Shown piece after piece: positions 1 through 9,073 of a stretch of 64,000 nucleotides of DNA (within the stretch, counting starts at the first letter, position 1; the number at the start of each line of letters is the position of its first letter). Both the position numbers and the translations under genes were made by a program. The DNA is from RUG12461 sp045661345. GTDB lineage: Bacteria; Bacillota; Clostridia; Lachnospirales; Lachnospiraceae. The notes under the pieces are model-generated. The model made no database searches, was not told the DNA's origin, and worked only from the letters and a program-made list of their open reading frames with translations. The stretch spans positions 5,936-69,935 of the forward strand of contig JAZRFM010000014.1 of assembly GCA_045661345.1 (NCBI GenBank). The letters run 5' to 3'.

Positions 1-3000
1 GGGAAGGGTGCCCTACCTATACCTTTTATGACGGTCCCCCGACGGCGAACGGCAAGCCGCATATCGGACATGTGATCACCCGTGCGTTCAAGGATATGAT
101 CCCCCGCTACCGTACCATGAAGGGGAACTACGTGCCCCGGAAGGCGGGCTGGGATACCCACGGACTTCCGGTGGAGCTGGAAGTGGAAAAGCTGCTCGGC
201 TTAAACGGCAAGGAACAGATCGAAGAGTACGGCATGGAGCCGTTTATCAAAAAATGCAAGGAATCTGTCTGGAAATACAAGGGTATGTGGGAAGAGTTTT
301 CCGGCACGGTTGGTTTCTGGGCGGATATGGATGATCCCTATGTGACATATGATGATGACTTTATCGAGTCTGAATGGTGGGCGCTGAAGGAGATCTGGGA
401 CAGGAAGCTCCTTTACAAAGGCTTCAAGATCGTGCCCTACTGCCCGCGCTGCGGGACGCCCCTTTCTTCACAGGAGGTGGCACAGGGCTACAAGACCCTG
501 AAAGAACGGTCCGCCGTAGTGCGTTTCCGCGTAAAAGGGGAGGATGGGTATTTCCTCGCCTGGACGACAACACCCTGGACTCTGCCCAGCAATGTTTCCC
601 TCTGCGTGAATCCGGAGGAGACCTATGTGAAGGTCATGGCGAAAGCGGACCAGAAAGCGTATATTCTGGCGCAAAAGCGCGCCGACGAGATCTTTGCGGG
701 ATACGGCAAGGATGTGGAAGGGGCGCCTTATGAGGTGCTGGAAGAGTACACCGGCAGGGATCTGGAGCACAGGGAATACGAGCCGCTTTTTGCCTGCGCA
801 GCCACGGACGCGGAGCGTCAGCATAAGAAAGGTTTTTATGTGACCTGCGATGATTATGTCACCATGACAGACGGTACCGGAATCGTGCACATCGCGCCGG
901 CCTTCGGTGAAGATGATGCGAACGTGGGACGTAACTACGATCTGCCCTTCGTACAGATGGTGGACGAAACAGGCCGGATGAAAGAAGAGACCCCCTTTGC
1001 GGGATACCGCTGCAAGCCTACTGCGGATGAGATAAAAAACGGTGCAGTCAGTGCGGATCCGGAGGTTCTGAAGTATCTGGACAAAGAGGGACTGCTGTTT
1101 TCCGCACCGAAGTTTGAACACGATTATCCCCATTGCTGGCGCTGTGACACACCGCTGATTTACTATGCGAGAGAGTCCTGGTTTATCAAAATGACTGCCG
1201 TGAAGGACGATCTTGTGAGAAACAACAATACGGTCAACTGGATCCCGAAATCCATCGGGGAAGGGCGTTTCGGCAACTGGCTCGAAAACATACAGGATTG
1301 GGGGATCTCCAGAAACCGTTACTGGGGGACCCCTCTGAACATCTGGGAATGTACCTCCTGCGGCAAGCAGATTTCCATTGGAAGCCGCAGTGAACTGGCG
1401 GAAAAATCCGGCCGTCCGGAAGCGAGGGAGATTGAACTGCATCGTCCCTATATTGATGAAGTAACGATCAAGTGTCCGGACTGCGGCAGGGAAATGCGCC
1501 GCGTGCCGGAGGTGATTGACTGCTGGTTTGACTCCGGCGCCATGCCCTTTGCGCAGCATCACTATCCCTTTGAAAACAAGGAGCTTTTCGAGCAGCAGTA
1601 CCCTGCACAGTTTATTTCGGAGGCGGTGGACCAGACCAGAGGCTGGTTCTATTCGCTGATGGCGGAAAGCACCCTGCTTTTCAACAAGGCACCATACGAA
1701 AACGTGCTGGTGCTGGGACACGTGCAGGATGAAAACGGGCAGAAGATGAGTAAGAGCAAAGGAAATGCCGTGGATCCCTTTGATGCGCTGGCACGTCACG
1801 GCGCGGATGCGATCCGGTGGTATTTCTTTATCAATTCCGCTCCCTGGCTTCCCAACCGGTTCAGTGACAAGACCGTGACGGAGGGGCAGAACAAATTCCT
1901 GAACACATTGTGGAATACCTATGCGTTCTTTGTGCTCTATGCAAACATCGACGATTTTGATCCCACGAAGTATACCCTTGATTATGAAAAGCTTCCGGTG
2001 ATGGATCGCTGGCTCCTCTCCCGTCTGAATACCCTGGTAAAGACCGTGGATGAAAACCTGTATGCCTACAGGATTCCGGAAGCAGCCAGGGCGCTGGATG
2101 ACTTTGTGGATGAGATGAGTAACTGGTATGTCCGCCGCAGCCGCGAACGTTTCTGGGCGAAGGGGATGGAGCAGGACAAGATTAACGCCTATCTCACCCT
2201 TTACACCACCCTCGTCACCCTGTCCAAAACGGCGGCGCCCATGGTGCCGTTTATCACGGAGGAGATCTACCGCAATCTTGTATGCTCCGTCGATGCAGCT
2301 GCACCGGAGTCCGTGCATCTTTGCGACTTCCCGGTTTGTGATGAGGCAAAGATTGATGCGGCACTCGAGGAGAGCATGGAGGAAGTGCTGGCCATCGTGG
2401 TACACGGCCGTGCCTGCCGGAATCTGGCAAATATCAAGAACCGCCAGCCGGTGGGAGAGATGTTTGTCGAGGCGGAGCGGGCGCTTTCCGATTTTTACAC
2501 GGCGATCATCCGGGAAGAGCTGAACGTCAAGAAGGTGACGTTTACGGAGGATGTCAGCGGCTACACCACCTACCGTTTCAAACCGCAGCTGCGTACGGTG
2601 GGTCCGAAATACGGCAGGTTCTTAAAAGGCATCCAGGAGGCACTTTCCGCCATCGACGGCAACAGCGCCATGAACGAGCTGAAGTCGAAAGGGGTCCTTG
2701 CGCTCCCGTCGGTGGATGCCTCCATCGCGCTTGCGGAGGAGGATCTTCTGATCGAGGTGGCGGAAACGGAAGGGTTTGTGACCGACGGTGATCAGAAGGT
2801 GACTGTTGTGCTGAACACGACACTGACACCGGCACTTTTGGAGGAGGGCTTCATGCGGGAGCTGGTCCATCAGATCCAGACCATGCGCAAGGAAGCGGGA
2901 TTTGAAGTCATGGATCGGATCCGGATCACCTATCAGGGCGGCGATTCCATGGAAAATGTGCTTGCATCCTTCCGTGACAGTATCTGCAAGGACACGCTGG

Positions 3001-3092
3001 CCGAGGATATTGCGCAAACACCGGTCAAAGGGTATACTAAAGAATGCAGGATCAACGGGGAAGTGGTGACGCTTGGCGTCGAGAAGCTGTAA
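1..3092 (+). CDS. ileS: Isoleucyl-tRNA synthetase, 5'-truncated by window edge
   Basis: Charges tRNA-Ile with isoleucine in the cytosol. The reading frame is open from base 3, so the true start lies left of the window and 1,029 residues are visible. The class I signature PHIGH is at 60-71 and KMSKS at 1743-1757. The editing domain carries the TTTPWTLPSN signature near 565-595, and the anticodon-binding domain follows after about 1950. The PHIGH form, and the absence of a cysteine zinc cluster at the extreme C-terminus (which ends GVEKL), fit the eukaryote-like type 2 IleRS rather than type 1. That subtype call is inference. No terminator is visible before glgP, 57 bases downstream. Confidence 0.97.
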   Translation, partial: EGCPTYTFYDGPPTANGKPHIGHVITRAFKDMIPRYRTMKGNYVPRKAGWDTHGLPVELEVEKLLGLNGKEQIEEYGMEPFIKKCKESVWKYKGMWEEFSGTVGFWADMDDPYVTYDDDFIESEWWALKEIWDRKLLYKGFKIVPYCPRCGTPLSSQEVAQGYKTLKERSAVVRFRVKGEDGYFLAWTTTPWTLPSNVSLCVNPEETYVKVMAKADQKAYILAQKRADEIFAGYGKDVEGAPYEVLEEYTGRDLEHREYEPLFACAATDAERQHKKGFYVTCDDYVTMTDGTGIVHIAPAFGEDDANVGRNYDLPFVQMVDETGRMKEETPFAGYRCKPTADEIKNGAVSADPEVLKYLDKEGLLFSAPKFEHDYPHCWRCDTPLIYYARESWFIKMTAVKDDLVRNNNTVNWIPKSIGEGRFGNWLENIQDWGISRNRYWGTPLNIWECTSCGKQISIGSRSELAEKSGRPEAREIELHRPYIDEVTIKCPDCGREMRRVPEVIDCWFDSGAMPFAQHHYPFENKELFEQQYPAQFISEAVDQTRGWFYSLMAESTLLFNKAPYENVLVLGHVQDENGQKMSKSKGNAVDPFDALARHGADAIRWYFFINSAPWLPNRFSDKTVTEGQNKFLNTLWNTYAFFVLYANIDDFDPTKYTLDYEKLPVMDRWLLSRLNTLVKTVDENLYAYRIPEAARALDDFVDEMSNWYVRRSRERFWAKGMEQDKINAYLTLYTTLVTLSKTAAPMVPFITEEIYRNLVCSVDAAAPESVHLCDFPVCDEAKIDAALEESMEEVLAIVVHGRACRNLANIKNRQPVGEMFVEAERALSDFYTAIIREELNVKKVTFTEDVSGYTTYRFKPQLRTVGPKYGRFLKGIQEALSAIDGNSAMNELKSKGVLALPSVDASIALAEEDLLIEVAETEGFVTDGDQKVTVVLNTTLTPALLEEGFMRELVHQIQTMRKEAGFEVMDRIRITYQGGDSMENVLASFRDSICKDTLAEDIAQTPVKGYTKECRINGEVVTLGVEKL

Positions 3093-3149
3093 CGGCTCAT
3101 CCCCACGGTTCTGAGCAGTCACGAAAGCCTACAAAAAAGGAGAAAAAAA

Positions 3150-5615
3150 GTGAAGTATAAGGCATTTGAAAAGAAAGCATTCCAAAAGGAGATCGAGGAT
3201 CATATCCGGGTACAGTACCGCAAAACCCTGAAGGAAGCCAGCAATCAGGAGATCTTTCAGGCGGTTTCCTATGCGGTCAAGGATGTCATCATTGATAACT
3301 GGCTTGCGACCCAGAAGGTGATGGACGAGACGAAGGAAAAGGTCGTCTACTATATGTCCATGGAGTTTTTGATGGGACGGGCACTGGGGAACAACCTTAT
3401 CAATCTCTGCGCTTATCAGGAGATACAGGAGGCGCTGGAGGAGATAGGGATCGATCTCAACGCCATCGAGGATCAGGAACCGGATCCGGCTCTCGGAAAC
3501 GGTGGTCTGGGGAGACTTGCCGCATGTTTTCTGGAATCCCTTTCCACGCTGGGATACCCGGCTTACGGATGCGGGATCCGCTATCAGTACGGCATGTTCA
3601 AGCAGCAGATCCGGGACGGTTATCAGGTGGAGGTGCCGGACAACTGGCTGAAGGACGGCTATCCCTTTGAGCTGAAGCGTCCGGAATATACCCATGAGGT
3701 TAAATTCGGCGGCTATATCCGCACGGAGCCGCAGTCGGACGGCAAGCTGAAATTCATTCACGTGGATTATCAGTCCGTCAACGCGGTGCCTTACGATATG
3801 CCCATCGTCGGCTATAACAACAACATGGTCAACACCCTGATTATCTGGGATGCGGAGCCGATGAATGTCTTCGAGCTGGCTTCCTTTGATAAGGGGGATT
3901 ATCAACGCGCCATGGAGGAAGAGACCCTGGCGAAAAACCTCGTCAATGTCCTCTATCCCAATGACAATCATATCTCCGGCAAGGAACTGAGACTGCGGCA
4001 GCAGTACTTCTTTGTTTCCGCCTCCGTACAGCGTGCCATCGAGCGTTTCAAACGTCTGAACCCGGGACTGGATATCAGAAATCTTCCGGATAAGGTGGCT
4101 TTCCAGCTCAATGACACCCATCCGACGGTAGCCGTTGCGGAGCTGATGAGAGTGCTTTGCGATGATGAAGGACTTGAGTGGGAGACGGCCTGGGATATCA
4201 CAACCAGGGTCTGCGCCTACACCAACCATACGATCATGTCGGAAGCCCTGGAGAAATGGCCGATTGAGATCTTTGCAAGACTCCTTCCGCGAGTGTATCA
4301 GATCGTGGAGGAGATCAACCGCCGTTTCGTACTGCAGATTCAGACAAAGTTCCCGAACAATGATTACATGATCCAGAAGATGGCGATCATTTACGACGGA
4401 CAGGTAAAGATGGCGCATCTTGCCATTGCCGCAGGGCATTCGGTCAACGGCGTGGCGCGTCTGCATACAGAGATTCTGAAGAATCAGGAGCTGCATGAGT
4501 TCTACCAGATGTTCCCGAACAAGTTCAACAACAAGACCAACGGGATCACCCAGCGGCGTTTCCTGCTGCACGGCAATCCGCTCCTTTCCCAGTGGGTGAC
4601 GGAGCACATCGGCAGCGAATGGATCACGGATCTGTCCCGGATGGAAAAGCTTGCGATCTATGCGGAGGACGAAAAAGCGCAGCATGAATTCATGAACATC
4701 AAGTACCAGAACAAGGTGCGTCTGGCGCAGTATATCAGGGAGCACAACGGGATCGAGGTGGATCCGCGGTCGATCTTTGATGTACAGGTGAAGCGTCTCC
4801 ACGAATACAAGAGACAGCTTCTCAACATCATTCACGTCATGTACCTTTACAACAAGCTGAAGGAAAATCCGAAAATGGATTTCGTTCCGCGTACCTTTAT
4901 CTTCGGAGCAAAGGCGGCAGCGGGTTATCAGAATGCAAAGCTTATCATCAAGCTGATCAACTCCGTGGCGGATGTGATCAATAACGACGCGACCATTGAG
5001 AACAGGATCAAGGTGGTCTTCATTGAGGATTACAAGGTCAGCAATGCGGAATGGATCTTTGCGGCTGCGGATGTATCCGAGCAGATCTCCACGGCAAGTA
5101 AGGAAGCCAGCGGTACCGGCAACATGAAGTTTATGCTGAACGGTGCTGTGACGCTGGGGACCATGGACGGTGCCAATGTGGAGATGTTTGAAGAAGTCGG
5201 CGAGGAGAACATGGTGATCTTCGGCATGAGCTCGGATGAAGTCATTGCCCATGAAAAGAACCGTGATTATGATCCGATGACGATCTTCAATGCGGATCAG
5301 GATCTCAGACAGGTATTGATGCAGATGGTCAGCGGATTCTGGTTCCCGGAGAATTCGGAGCTCTTCCGCCCGCTTTACAATTCTCTGCTCAATACGCAGT
5401 CCACGGATGTGGCGGACCGGTACTTTATTCTTGCAGATTTCCGTTCTTATGCGGAGGCGCAGGAAAAGATCATGAAGGCTTATCAGGACGAAAAGACCTG
5501 GGCGAAGATGGCGATTCTGAATGTTGCACATGTCGGCAAGTTCAGCTCGGACCGCACCATTGAGGAATATGCACAGGAGATCTGGGATCTGAAGAAGATC
5601 ACGGTAAATCGGTAA
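3150..5615 (+). CDS. glgP: Glycogen/maltodextrin phosphorylase
   Basis: Cytosolic PLP enzyme (GT35) that releases glucose-1-phosphate from alpha-1,4-glucan ends. The 821 residues are normal for the family. The pyridoxal-phosphate lysine sits in EASGTGNMKFMLNG, at about residue 660. The N-terminal half has EDQEPDPALGNGGLGRLAACF and the catalytic-site stretch FQLNDTHP. The start is GTG at 3150, behind a strong AAAAGGAG site. A hairpin follows the stop. The GH13 enzyme at 20045-21355 could act on the same glucans. No glycogen synthesis genes are in the window. Confidence 0.97.
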   Translation: MKYKAFEKKAFQKEIEDHIRVQYRKTLKEASNQEIFQAVSYAVKDVIIDNWLATQKVMDETKEKVVYYMSMEFLMGRALGNNLINLCAYQEIQEALEEIGIDLNAIEDQEPDPALGNGGLGRLAACFLESLSTLGYPAYGCGIRYQYGMFKQQIRDGYQVEVPDNWLKDGYPFELKRPEYTHEVKFGGYIRTEPQSDGKLKFIHVDYQSVNAVPYDMPIVGYNNNMVNTLIIWDAEPMNVFELASFDKGDYQRAMEEETLAKNLVNVLYPNDNHISGKELRLRQQYFFVSASVQRAIERFKRLNPGLDIRNLPDKVAFQLNDTHPTVAVAELMRVLCDDEGLEWETAWDITTRVCAYTNHTIMSEALEKWPIEIFARLLPRVYQIVEEINRRFVLQIQTKFPNNDYMIQKMAIIYDGQVKMAHLAIAAGHSVNGVARLHTEILKNQELHEFYQMFPNKFNNKTNGITQRRFLLHGNPLLSQWVTEHIGSEWITDLSRMEKLAIYAEDEKAQHEFMNIKYQNKVRLAQYIREHNGIEVDPRSIFDVQVKRLHEYKRQLLNIIHVMYLYNKLKENPKMDFVPRTFIFGAKAAAGYQNAKLIIKLINSVADVINNDATIENRIKVVFIEDYKVSNAEWIFAAADVSEQISTASKEASGTGNMKFMLNGAVTLGTMDGANVEMFEEVGEENMVIFGMSSDEVIAHEKNRDYDPMTIFNADQDLRQVLMQMVSGFWFPENSELFRPLYNSLLNTQSTDVADRYFILADFRSYAEAQEKIMKAYQDEKTWAKMAILNVAHVGKFSSDRTIEEYAQEIWDLKKITVNR

Positions 5616-5644
5616 AGGGAAGTGCGGCAGTGCTCATAACGAGA

Positions 5645-5674
5645 AAGCCGGCAGGGGGTAGCTGCCGGCTTCCT
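5645..5674 (+). terminator. Hairpin after glgP, probable terminator
   Basis: AAGCCGGCAG (5645-5654) pairs perfectly with CTGCCGGCTT (5662-5671) around a 7-base loop. The bases after it are only moderately T-rich, so termination may be partial or factor-assisted. The 150 bases that follow, up to ispE, are AT-rich with no convincing gene. Confidence 0.55.
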
Positions 5675-5830
5675 GTGTATTAGGAGAGAGATTTGATGAA
5701 AAAGTAGGATTTTTGGCTTTTTTTCTTTCTTACACTCTTTATATCGGACCGCTTCCCAAAAACTGAACCCCCTTTTTGAAAATTTTTCATTTTTTTTCTG
5801 TCTGAATATGAAAAAGGAGACCCCATTCCC

Positions 5831-6688
5831 ATGAAAATCGAAGCACCCGCAAAAATCAATCTGGGGCTGGATGTGATCTGCAGAAGGCCGGACGGATATC
5901 ACGAGGTTGATATGATCATGCAGACCATCGATCTGTTTGACACGGTGACCCTCGAGCAGAACGAAGCGCCGGGGATCCTCCTTACCACAAATCGGCCGGA
6001 GCTTCCGAATGATGAGGGGAATCTGGCCTACCGCGCGGGTAAGCTGTTGTTTGAGACCTGCGGGGGAGAAGAGAAGGGCGTCAGAATCCATATTGAAAAA
6101 CGGATTCCCATGGCTGCCGGACTGGCGGGGGGATCTACGGATTGTGCGGCGGTTCTGTCCGGCATGAATACGCTCTTTTCTTACGGACTGCCGATGGAAA
6201 GGCTGATGGGGCTCGGGAAGAAGCTGGGAGCGGATGTGCCCTACTGTCTGCAGCAGGGGACGGCGCGTTCCCGCGGGATCGGAGAAAAGCTGACAGCCCT
6301 GCCAAAGATGATGCCGTGTCCGGTGCTGATCGCAAAGCCCGGTGTATCGGTTTCCACAAAAGCGGTCTATGAAGGGCTGCATCTGGATGAAACGACGGTC
6401 CATCCGGATATCGATGCGCTGGAAGACGACATTCGCCGGCAGGATCTTTCTGCCCTGGCGAAAGATATGGGAAATCTGCTCTCAACCGTCACGGAGGAGC
6501 TGCATCCGGAGATCAGAAAGCTCATCAGGCTTATGGAAGCGCATGGGGCGCTGCGTGCCATGATGAGCGGAAGCGGCCCCACGGTTTTCGGACTATTTCC
6601 GGATAAAAAAACGGCGCAGGAGGCTGAGAAAGCTGTGCGTGTCTCAGGCCTTGCGCCGGATGTATGTCTGACTCAAATCTCAGAGTGA
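5831..6688 (+). CDS. ispE: 4-diphosphocytidyl-2-C-methyl-D-erythritol kinase
   Basis: GHMP-family kinase that phosphorylates CDP-methylerythritol, the fourth step of the MEP isoprenoid pathway. The protein begins MKIEAPAKINLGLDV. The ATP-binding glycine-rich loop MAAGLAGGSTDCAAV lies near residues 94-108, and the C-terminal GHMP motif MMSGSGPTVFGLF near residues 244-256. Its 285 residues are typical. An AAAAAGGAG ribosome site precedes ATG 5831. The last 9 bases overlap, tail to tail, the convergent gene at 6680-7132. The later pathway gene ispF is at 32485, so the pathway genes here are dispersed. Confidence 0.96.
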   Translation: MKIEAPAKINLGLDVICRRPDGYHEVDMIMQTIDLFDTVTLEQNEAPGILLTTNRPELPNDEGNLAYRAGKLLFETCGGEEKGVRIHIEKRIPMAAGLAGGSTDCAAVLSGMNTLFSYGLPMERLMGLGKKLGADVPYCLQQGTARSRGIGEKLTALPKMMPCPVLIAKPGVSVSTKAVYEGLHLDETTVHPDIDALEDDIRRQDLSALAKDMGNLLSTVTEELHPEIRKLIRLMEAHGALRAMMSGSGPTVFGLFPDKKTAQEAEKAVRVSGLAPDVCLTQISE

Positions 6689-7132
6689 AAATCCTGCCTC
6701 TTTGGCGTCCGCCGAGATGGATACCCTGCAGTCCGCCAGATGGTGGTTGTTCAGCTCCAGTCCGTAGCGTACCTCCACAAGGAGGGAGGTATCGGTTTCC
6801 AGAATATTGATGTGCTCCGTATTCAGCCCGATCAGGAGATTCCCGAAGGGCGTATAATAATAAGAGTTGGTCTTCTGGTTCTTCTGAAACAGCATATGCG
6901 TATTGACGGGTCCGTCTTTTAAAATGTCAACCGCATCGGTGCTGATTTTTACGGTATTTTTTGTCACGCCGGATTCGTCCGGCAGGATTTCTTCGTAGCG
7001 GAGATATCGCTTGCCGTTCTTTTTATAATAACGGCCGGAGGTGATGATCTCTGTTTCTTCCGGATCGCTGGTGTCAGGCGAGAATTGCATGCCGCGCACT
7101 TTGATCCAGACATCGGATTCTGTTTCGATCAT
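6680..7132 (-). CDS. DUF1934-family protein (YwiB-like)
   Basis: A 150-residue soluble protein with the pattern I associate with DUF1934: an N-terminal strand pair (VWIKVRGMQF), then GRYYKKNGKRYLRYEE, later FGNLLIGLNT and LEVRYGLELNNHHLADCRVSI. The family is thought to form a small lipocalin-like beta barrel of unknown function. Its ATG overlaps the stop of the upstream membrane-protein gene in an ATGA arrangement, so the two are probably translationally coupled. It ends 9 bases inside the convergent ispE. Confidence 0.75.
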   Translation of the reverse strand: MIETESDVWIKVRGMQFSPDTSDPEETEIITSGRYYKKNGKRYLRYEEILPDESGVTKNTVKISTDAVDILKDGPVNTHMLFQKNQKTNSYYYTPFGNLLIGLNTEHINILETDTSLLVEVRYGLELNNHHLADCRVSISADAKEAGFSL

Positions 7133-7638
7133 TTCTTCTTTTTCTTATTATCGGTGTCTTTCTTCGGTTGCGGTCTGTACTGCTTTGCTTTTTCCATGAG
7201 CTTCTGACGAAAGCTCTTTTTCTTTGGCGCTTCAATCGTCCCGCGGATGCCTTTGACACCGGTAATGTAAAGACCGCTGACGGTGGCTTTGACTTCCTTC
7301 TTCAGTGGAATCATCTCAAAGACGGTCTCCTCCGCAATGAAGGTCATGATACGCGGTCCGACCTTTGCCTTCACGATGGGAAGCTTTGCCAGCTTCGCCA
7401 GCCGCGGGGTCTGCGCAATCACAGCCTGGGGAAGACCGGAGTCCTTGATATGCATCTTCTTTTTATCGATGACAAGCATCGTGATCTGCTGTGCGGCAGC
7501 TGCAATCTGCTCATCCTGTGCAGCTTTTTTCTTTTCCGCCCGCTTTCCGAGAATGTATAAAATAATGATGCCGGCGATCAGCACAACGGCGATCACGATG
7601 AGCACGATGGTTACGGTGGGTATGCCTCCTGAATTCAT
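7129..7638 (-). CDS. Single-pass membrane protein of unknown function
   Basis: 169 residues. One strong N-terminal membrane helix (about residues 8-30, VTIVLIVIAVVLIAGIIILYIL) is followed by a basic KRAEKKK stop-transfer segment, so the body is probably cytoplasmic. A beta-rich middle holds MLVIDKKKMHIKD, VKAKVGPRIMTF and VKATVSGLYITGVKGI. The tail is very lysine-rich and ends in KKKKK. AAGGAGAC precedes ATG 7638. It forms an ATGA-coupled pair with the DUF1934-like gene. I do not recognise a function. A 12-bp inverted repeat lies just upstream at 7667-7711. Confidence 0.7.
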   Translation of the reverse strand: MNSGGIPTVTIVLIVIAVVLIAGIIILYILGKRAEKKKAAQDEQIAAAAQQITMLVIDKKKMHIKDSGLPQAVIAQTPRLAKLAKLPIVKAKVGPRIMTFIAEETVFEMIPLKKEVKATVSGLYITGVKGIRGTIEAPKKKSFRQKLMEKAKQYRPQPKKDTDNKKKKK

Positions 7639-7666
7639 GGATATGTCTCCTTCTTTGTTATCAACC

Positions 7667-7711
7667 TTTTTGACAGGAGGATCAGTGGTTTATGGCGTTT
7701 CCTGTCAAAAA
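7667..7711. promoter_or_regulatory. 12-bp perfect inverted repeat in divergent intergenic region
   Basis: TTTTTGACAGGA (7667-7678) and its exact reverse complement TCCTGTCAAAAA (7700-7711) are separated by 21 bases, between two divergently transcribed genes. Neither strand has a T-run in terminator position, so an operator or an mRNA-leader structure of the minus-strand gene is more likely than a terminator. Each arm contains a TTGACA hexamer, but I find no matching -10 at 16-18 bases. Confidence 0.45.
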
Positions 7712-7781
7712 AATCCGAGTATTATGCTACCACGGTTTTTGTGAAAAATCAATGACCGTACTTTCTTTTATGGCTGGTTTA

Positions 7782-7790
7782 TGGTATCAT
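7782..7790 (+). promoter_or_regulatory. Extended -10 promoter for the lipoprotein gene
   Basis: TGGTATCAT is a TGn-extended -10 element about 50 bases before the start at 7843. The -35 region (TTTCTT, 7762-7767) is weak, as is usual for extended -10 promoters. Confidence 0.4.
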
Positions 7791-7842
7791 TCGGCAGTAG
7801 GTTTTGATGGGAGATTCTATACACAGAGAGGAATGTTTACCG

Positions 7843-9069
7843 ATGAAGAAAAAAACAATAGGCCTGCTTTTGCTGGCGTTTACCATGGCTTTTACCGCAG
7901 GCTGCGCAAACAATACAGCGGGCGGCGGGACGGAAAGCGCATCCTCTACGGAACAGGAGGCGGCAATCGAAAATCCTTATTCGGATCAGATCGACTACGA
8001 TGCCTCAAAGTACGTGACCCTGGGGGATTATAAGGGCCTGGAAGTCACCGTGGAGGGTGATTATGATGTGACGGATGCGGACGTCAGGGAAGAGGTGGAG
8101 CTGGAGATCTCCATGATGGGAGAGGACTACCGGACGCCGAACCGAGAGATTATCGAGGACGGGGATCAGGTCAATGTAGACTATGTGGGAACCATTGACG
8201 GCGAGGTCTTTGAGGGCGGAACCGCACAGGAGCGGGATATCGTGATCGGAAGCGGCATGATGATCGACGGCTTTGAGGACGGGCTGATCGGGAAAAAGGT
8301 CGGAGAAGTCGTGGAGCTGAATCTCAAGTTCCCGGAGGATTATGCGAAAACGGATCTGGCCGGGAAGGATGTGGTCTTTTCCGTGACGATCAATTCCCTG
8401 AAAGAGCCTGTGGAAGTGACGTATGATACGCTGACGGATGACTATATCAAATCAAAGACCGGCATGGAATCGGTGGATGAATACCTGAAGGAAGTACGCG
8501 CGGCGATGGAGGAAGAGGCACAGAACGCGAAGGAACAGAATGCGACCTATGCGGTGCTGGAAAAGCTGCTGGAGGTCTGCAAGGTCACCGGGCATCCGGA
8601 AGGGCTTGAGGAAGAACGGATGGAACAGGAGATGCAGTATTACCGTGATATGGCATCGGCACAGAACGTTGACCTGGCAACGATGCTGTCCTATTACGGG
8701 ATGACCGAGGAAAATCTCCATGAGCAAATAGAGGAAGCCACGTCGAAAAACGTGGATATGGAGCTGATCCTGCAGGCCATTGCGGACAAGGAAGGAATTT
8801 CCAAGGATGAGGACGCGTATCAGGCCTATATCAAGGACGTGCTTTCACAGGGGATTTTTGAGGACGAGGATCAGCTGTACAGTGATTTTTCCAAGGAGTA
8901 TGTGCGGCGGCAGTACTGCCTGGATAAAGCGCGGGAGCTGGTAGAGAGCAGCGCTGTCCTGAAGTATGAGAAGAGCACGGATACGCAGAAGGGAACGGAG
9001 AAGGAAACAGAAAAAGATACGGAAAAGGATACAGAGAAAGAGACAGAGACGGAGTCTGAGAAGGAGTAA
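7843..9069 (+). CDS. Lipoprotein with FKBP and trigger-factor domains
   Basis: Extracytoplasmic peptidyl-prolyl isomerase/foldase, 408 residues. A lipoprotein signal (MKKKTIGLLLLAFTMAFTAGC) puts the lipidated cysteine at residue 21. The FKBP domain spans about 85-170 (QVNVDYVGTIDGEVFEGG, VIGSGMMIDGFEDGLIG). A helical trigger-factor-like C-terminal region spans about 175-385. The tail is an acidic/basic TEKE/TEKD repeat. The ribosome-binding domain of cytosolic trigger factor is missing and is replaced by the lipid anchor, so this copy should work outside the membrane on secreted proteins. I chose ATG 7843 because AGAGAGGA precedes it and it yields the signal peptide; the longer frame from 7804 buries it. 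Confidence 0.85.
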   Translation: MKKKTIGLLLLAFTMAFTAGCANNTAGGGTESASSTEQEAAIENPYSDQIDYDASKYVTLGDYKGLEVTVEGDYDVTDADVREEVELEISMMGEDYRTPNREIIEDGDQVNVDYVGTIDGEVFEGGTAQERDIVIGSGMMIDGFEDGLIGKKVGEVVELNLKFPEDYAKTDLAGKDVVFSVTINSLKEPVEVTYDTLTDDYIKSKTGMESVDEYLKEVRAAMEEEAQNAKEQNATYAVLEKLLEVCKVTGHPEGLEEERMEQEMQYYRDMASAQNVDLATMLSYYGMTEENLHEQIEEATSKNVDMELILQAIADKEGISKDEDAYQAYIKDVLSQGIFEDEDQLYSDFSKEYVRRQYCLDKARELVESSAVLKYEKSTDTQKGTEKETEKDTEKDTEKETETESEKE

Positions 9070-9073
9070 GGTT

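Noticed and set aside
468..2405. 645-codon open frame antisense to ileS
   Set aside because: Shadow of the real gene: composition mirrors ileS codons, no ribosome site, no family resemblance.
3129..5531. 800-codon open frame antisense to glgP
   Set aside because: Covers glgP almost exactly; residues are the reverse-strand reading of a well-conserved enzyme.
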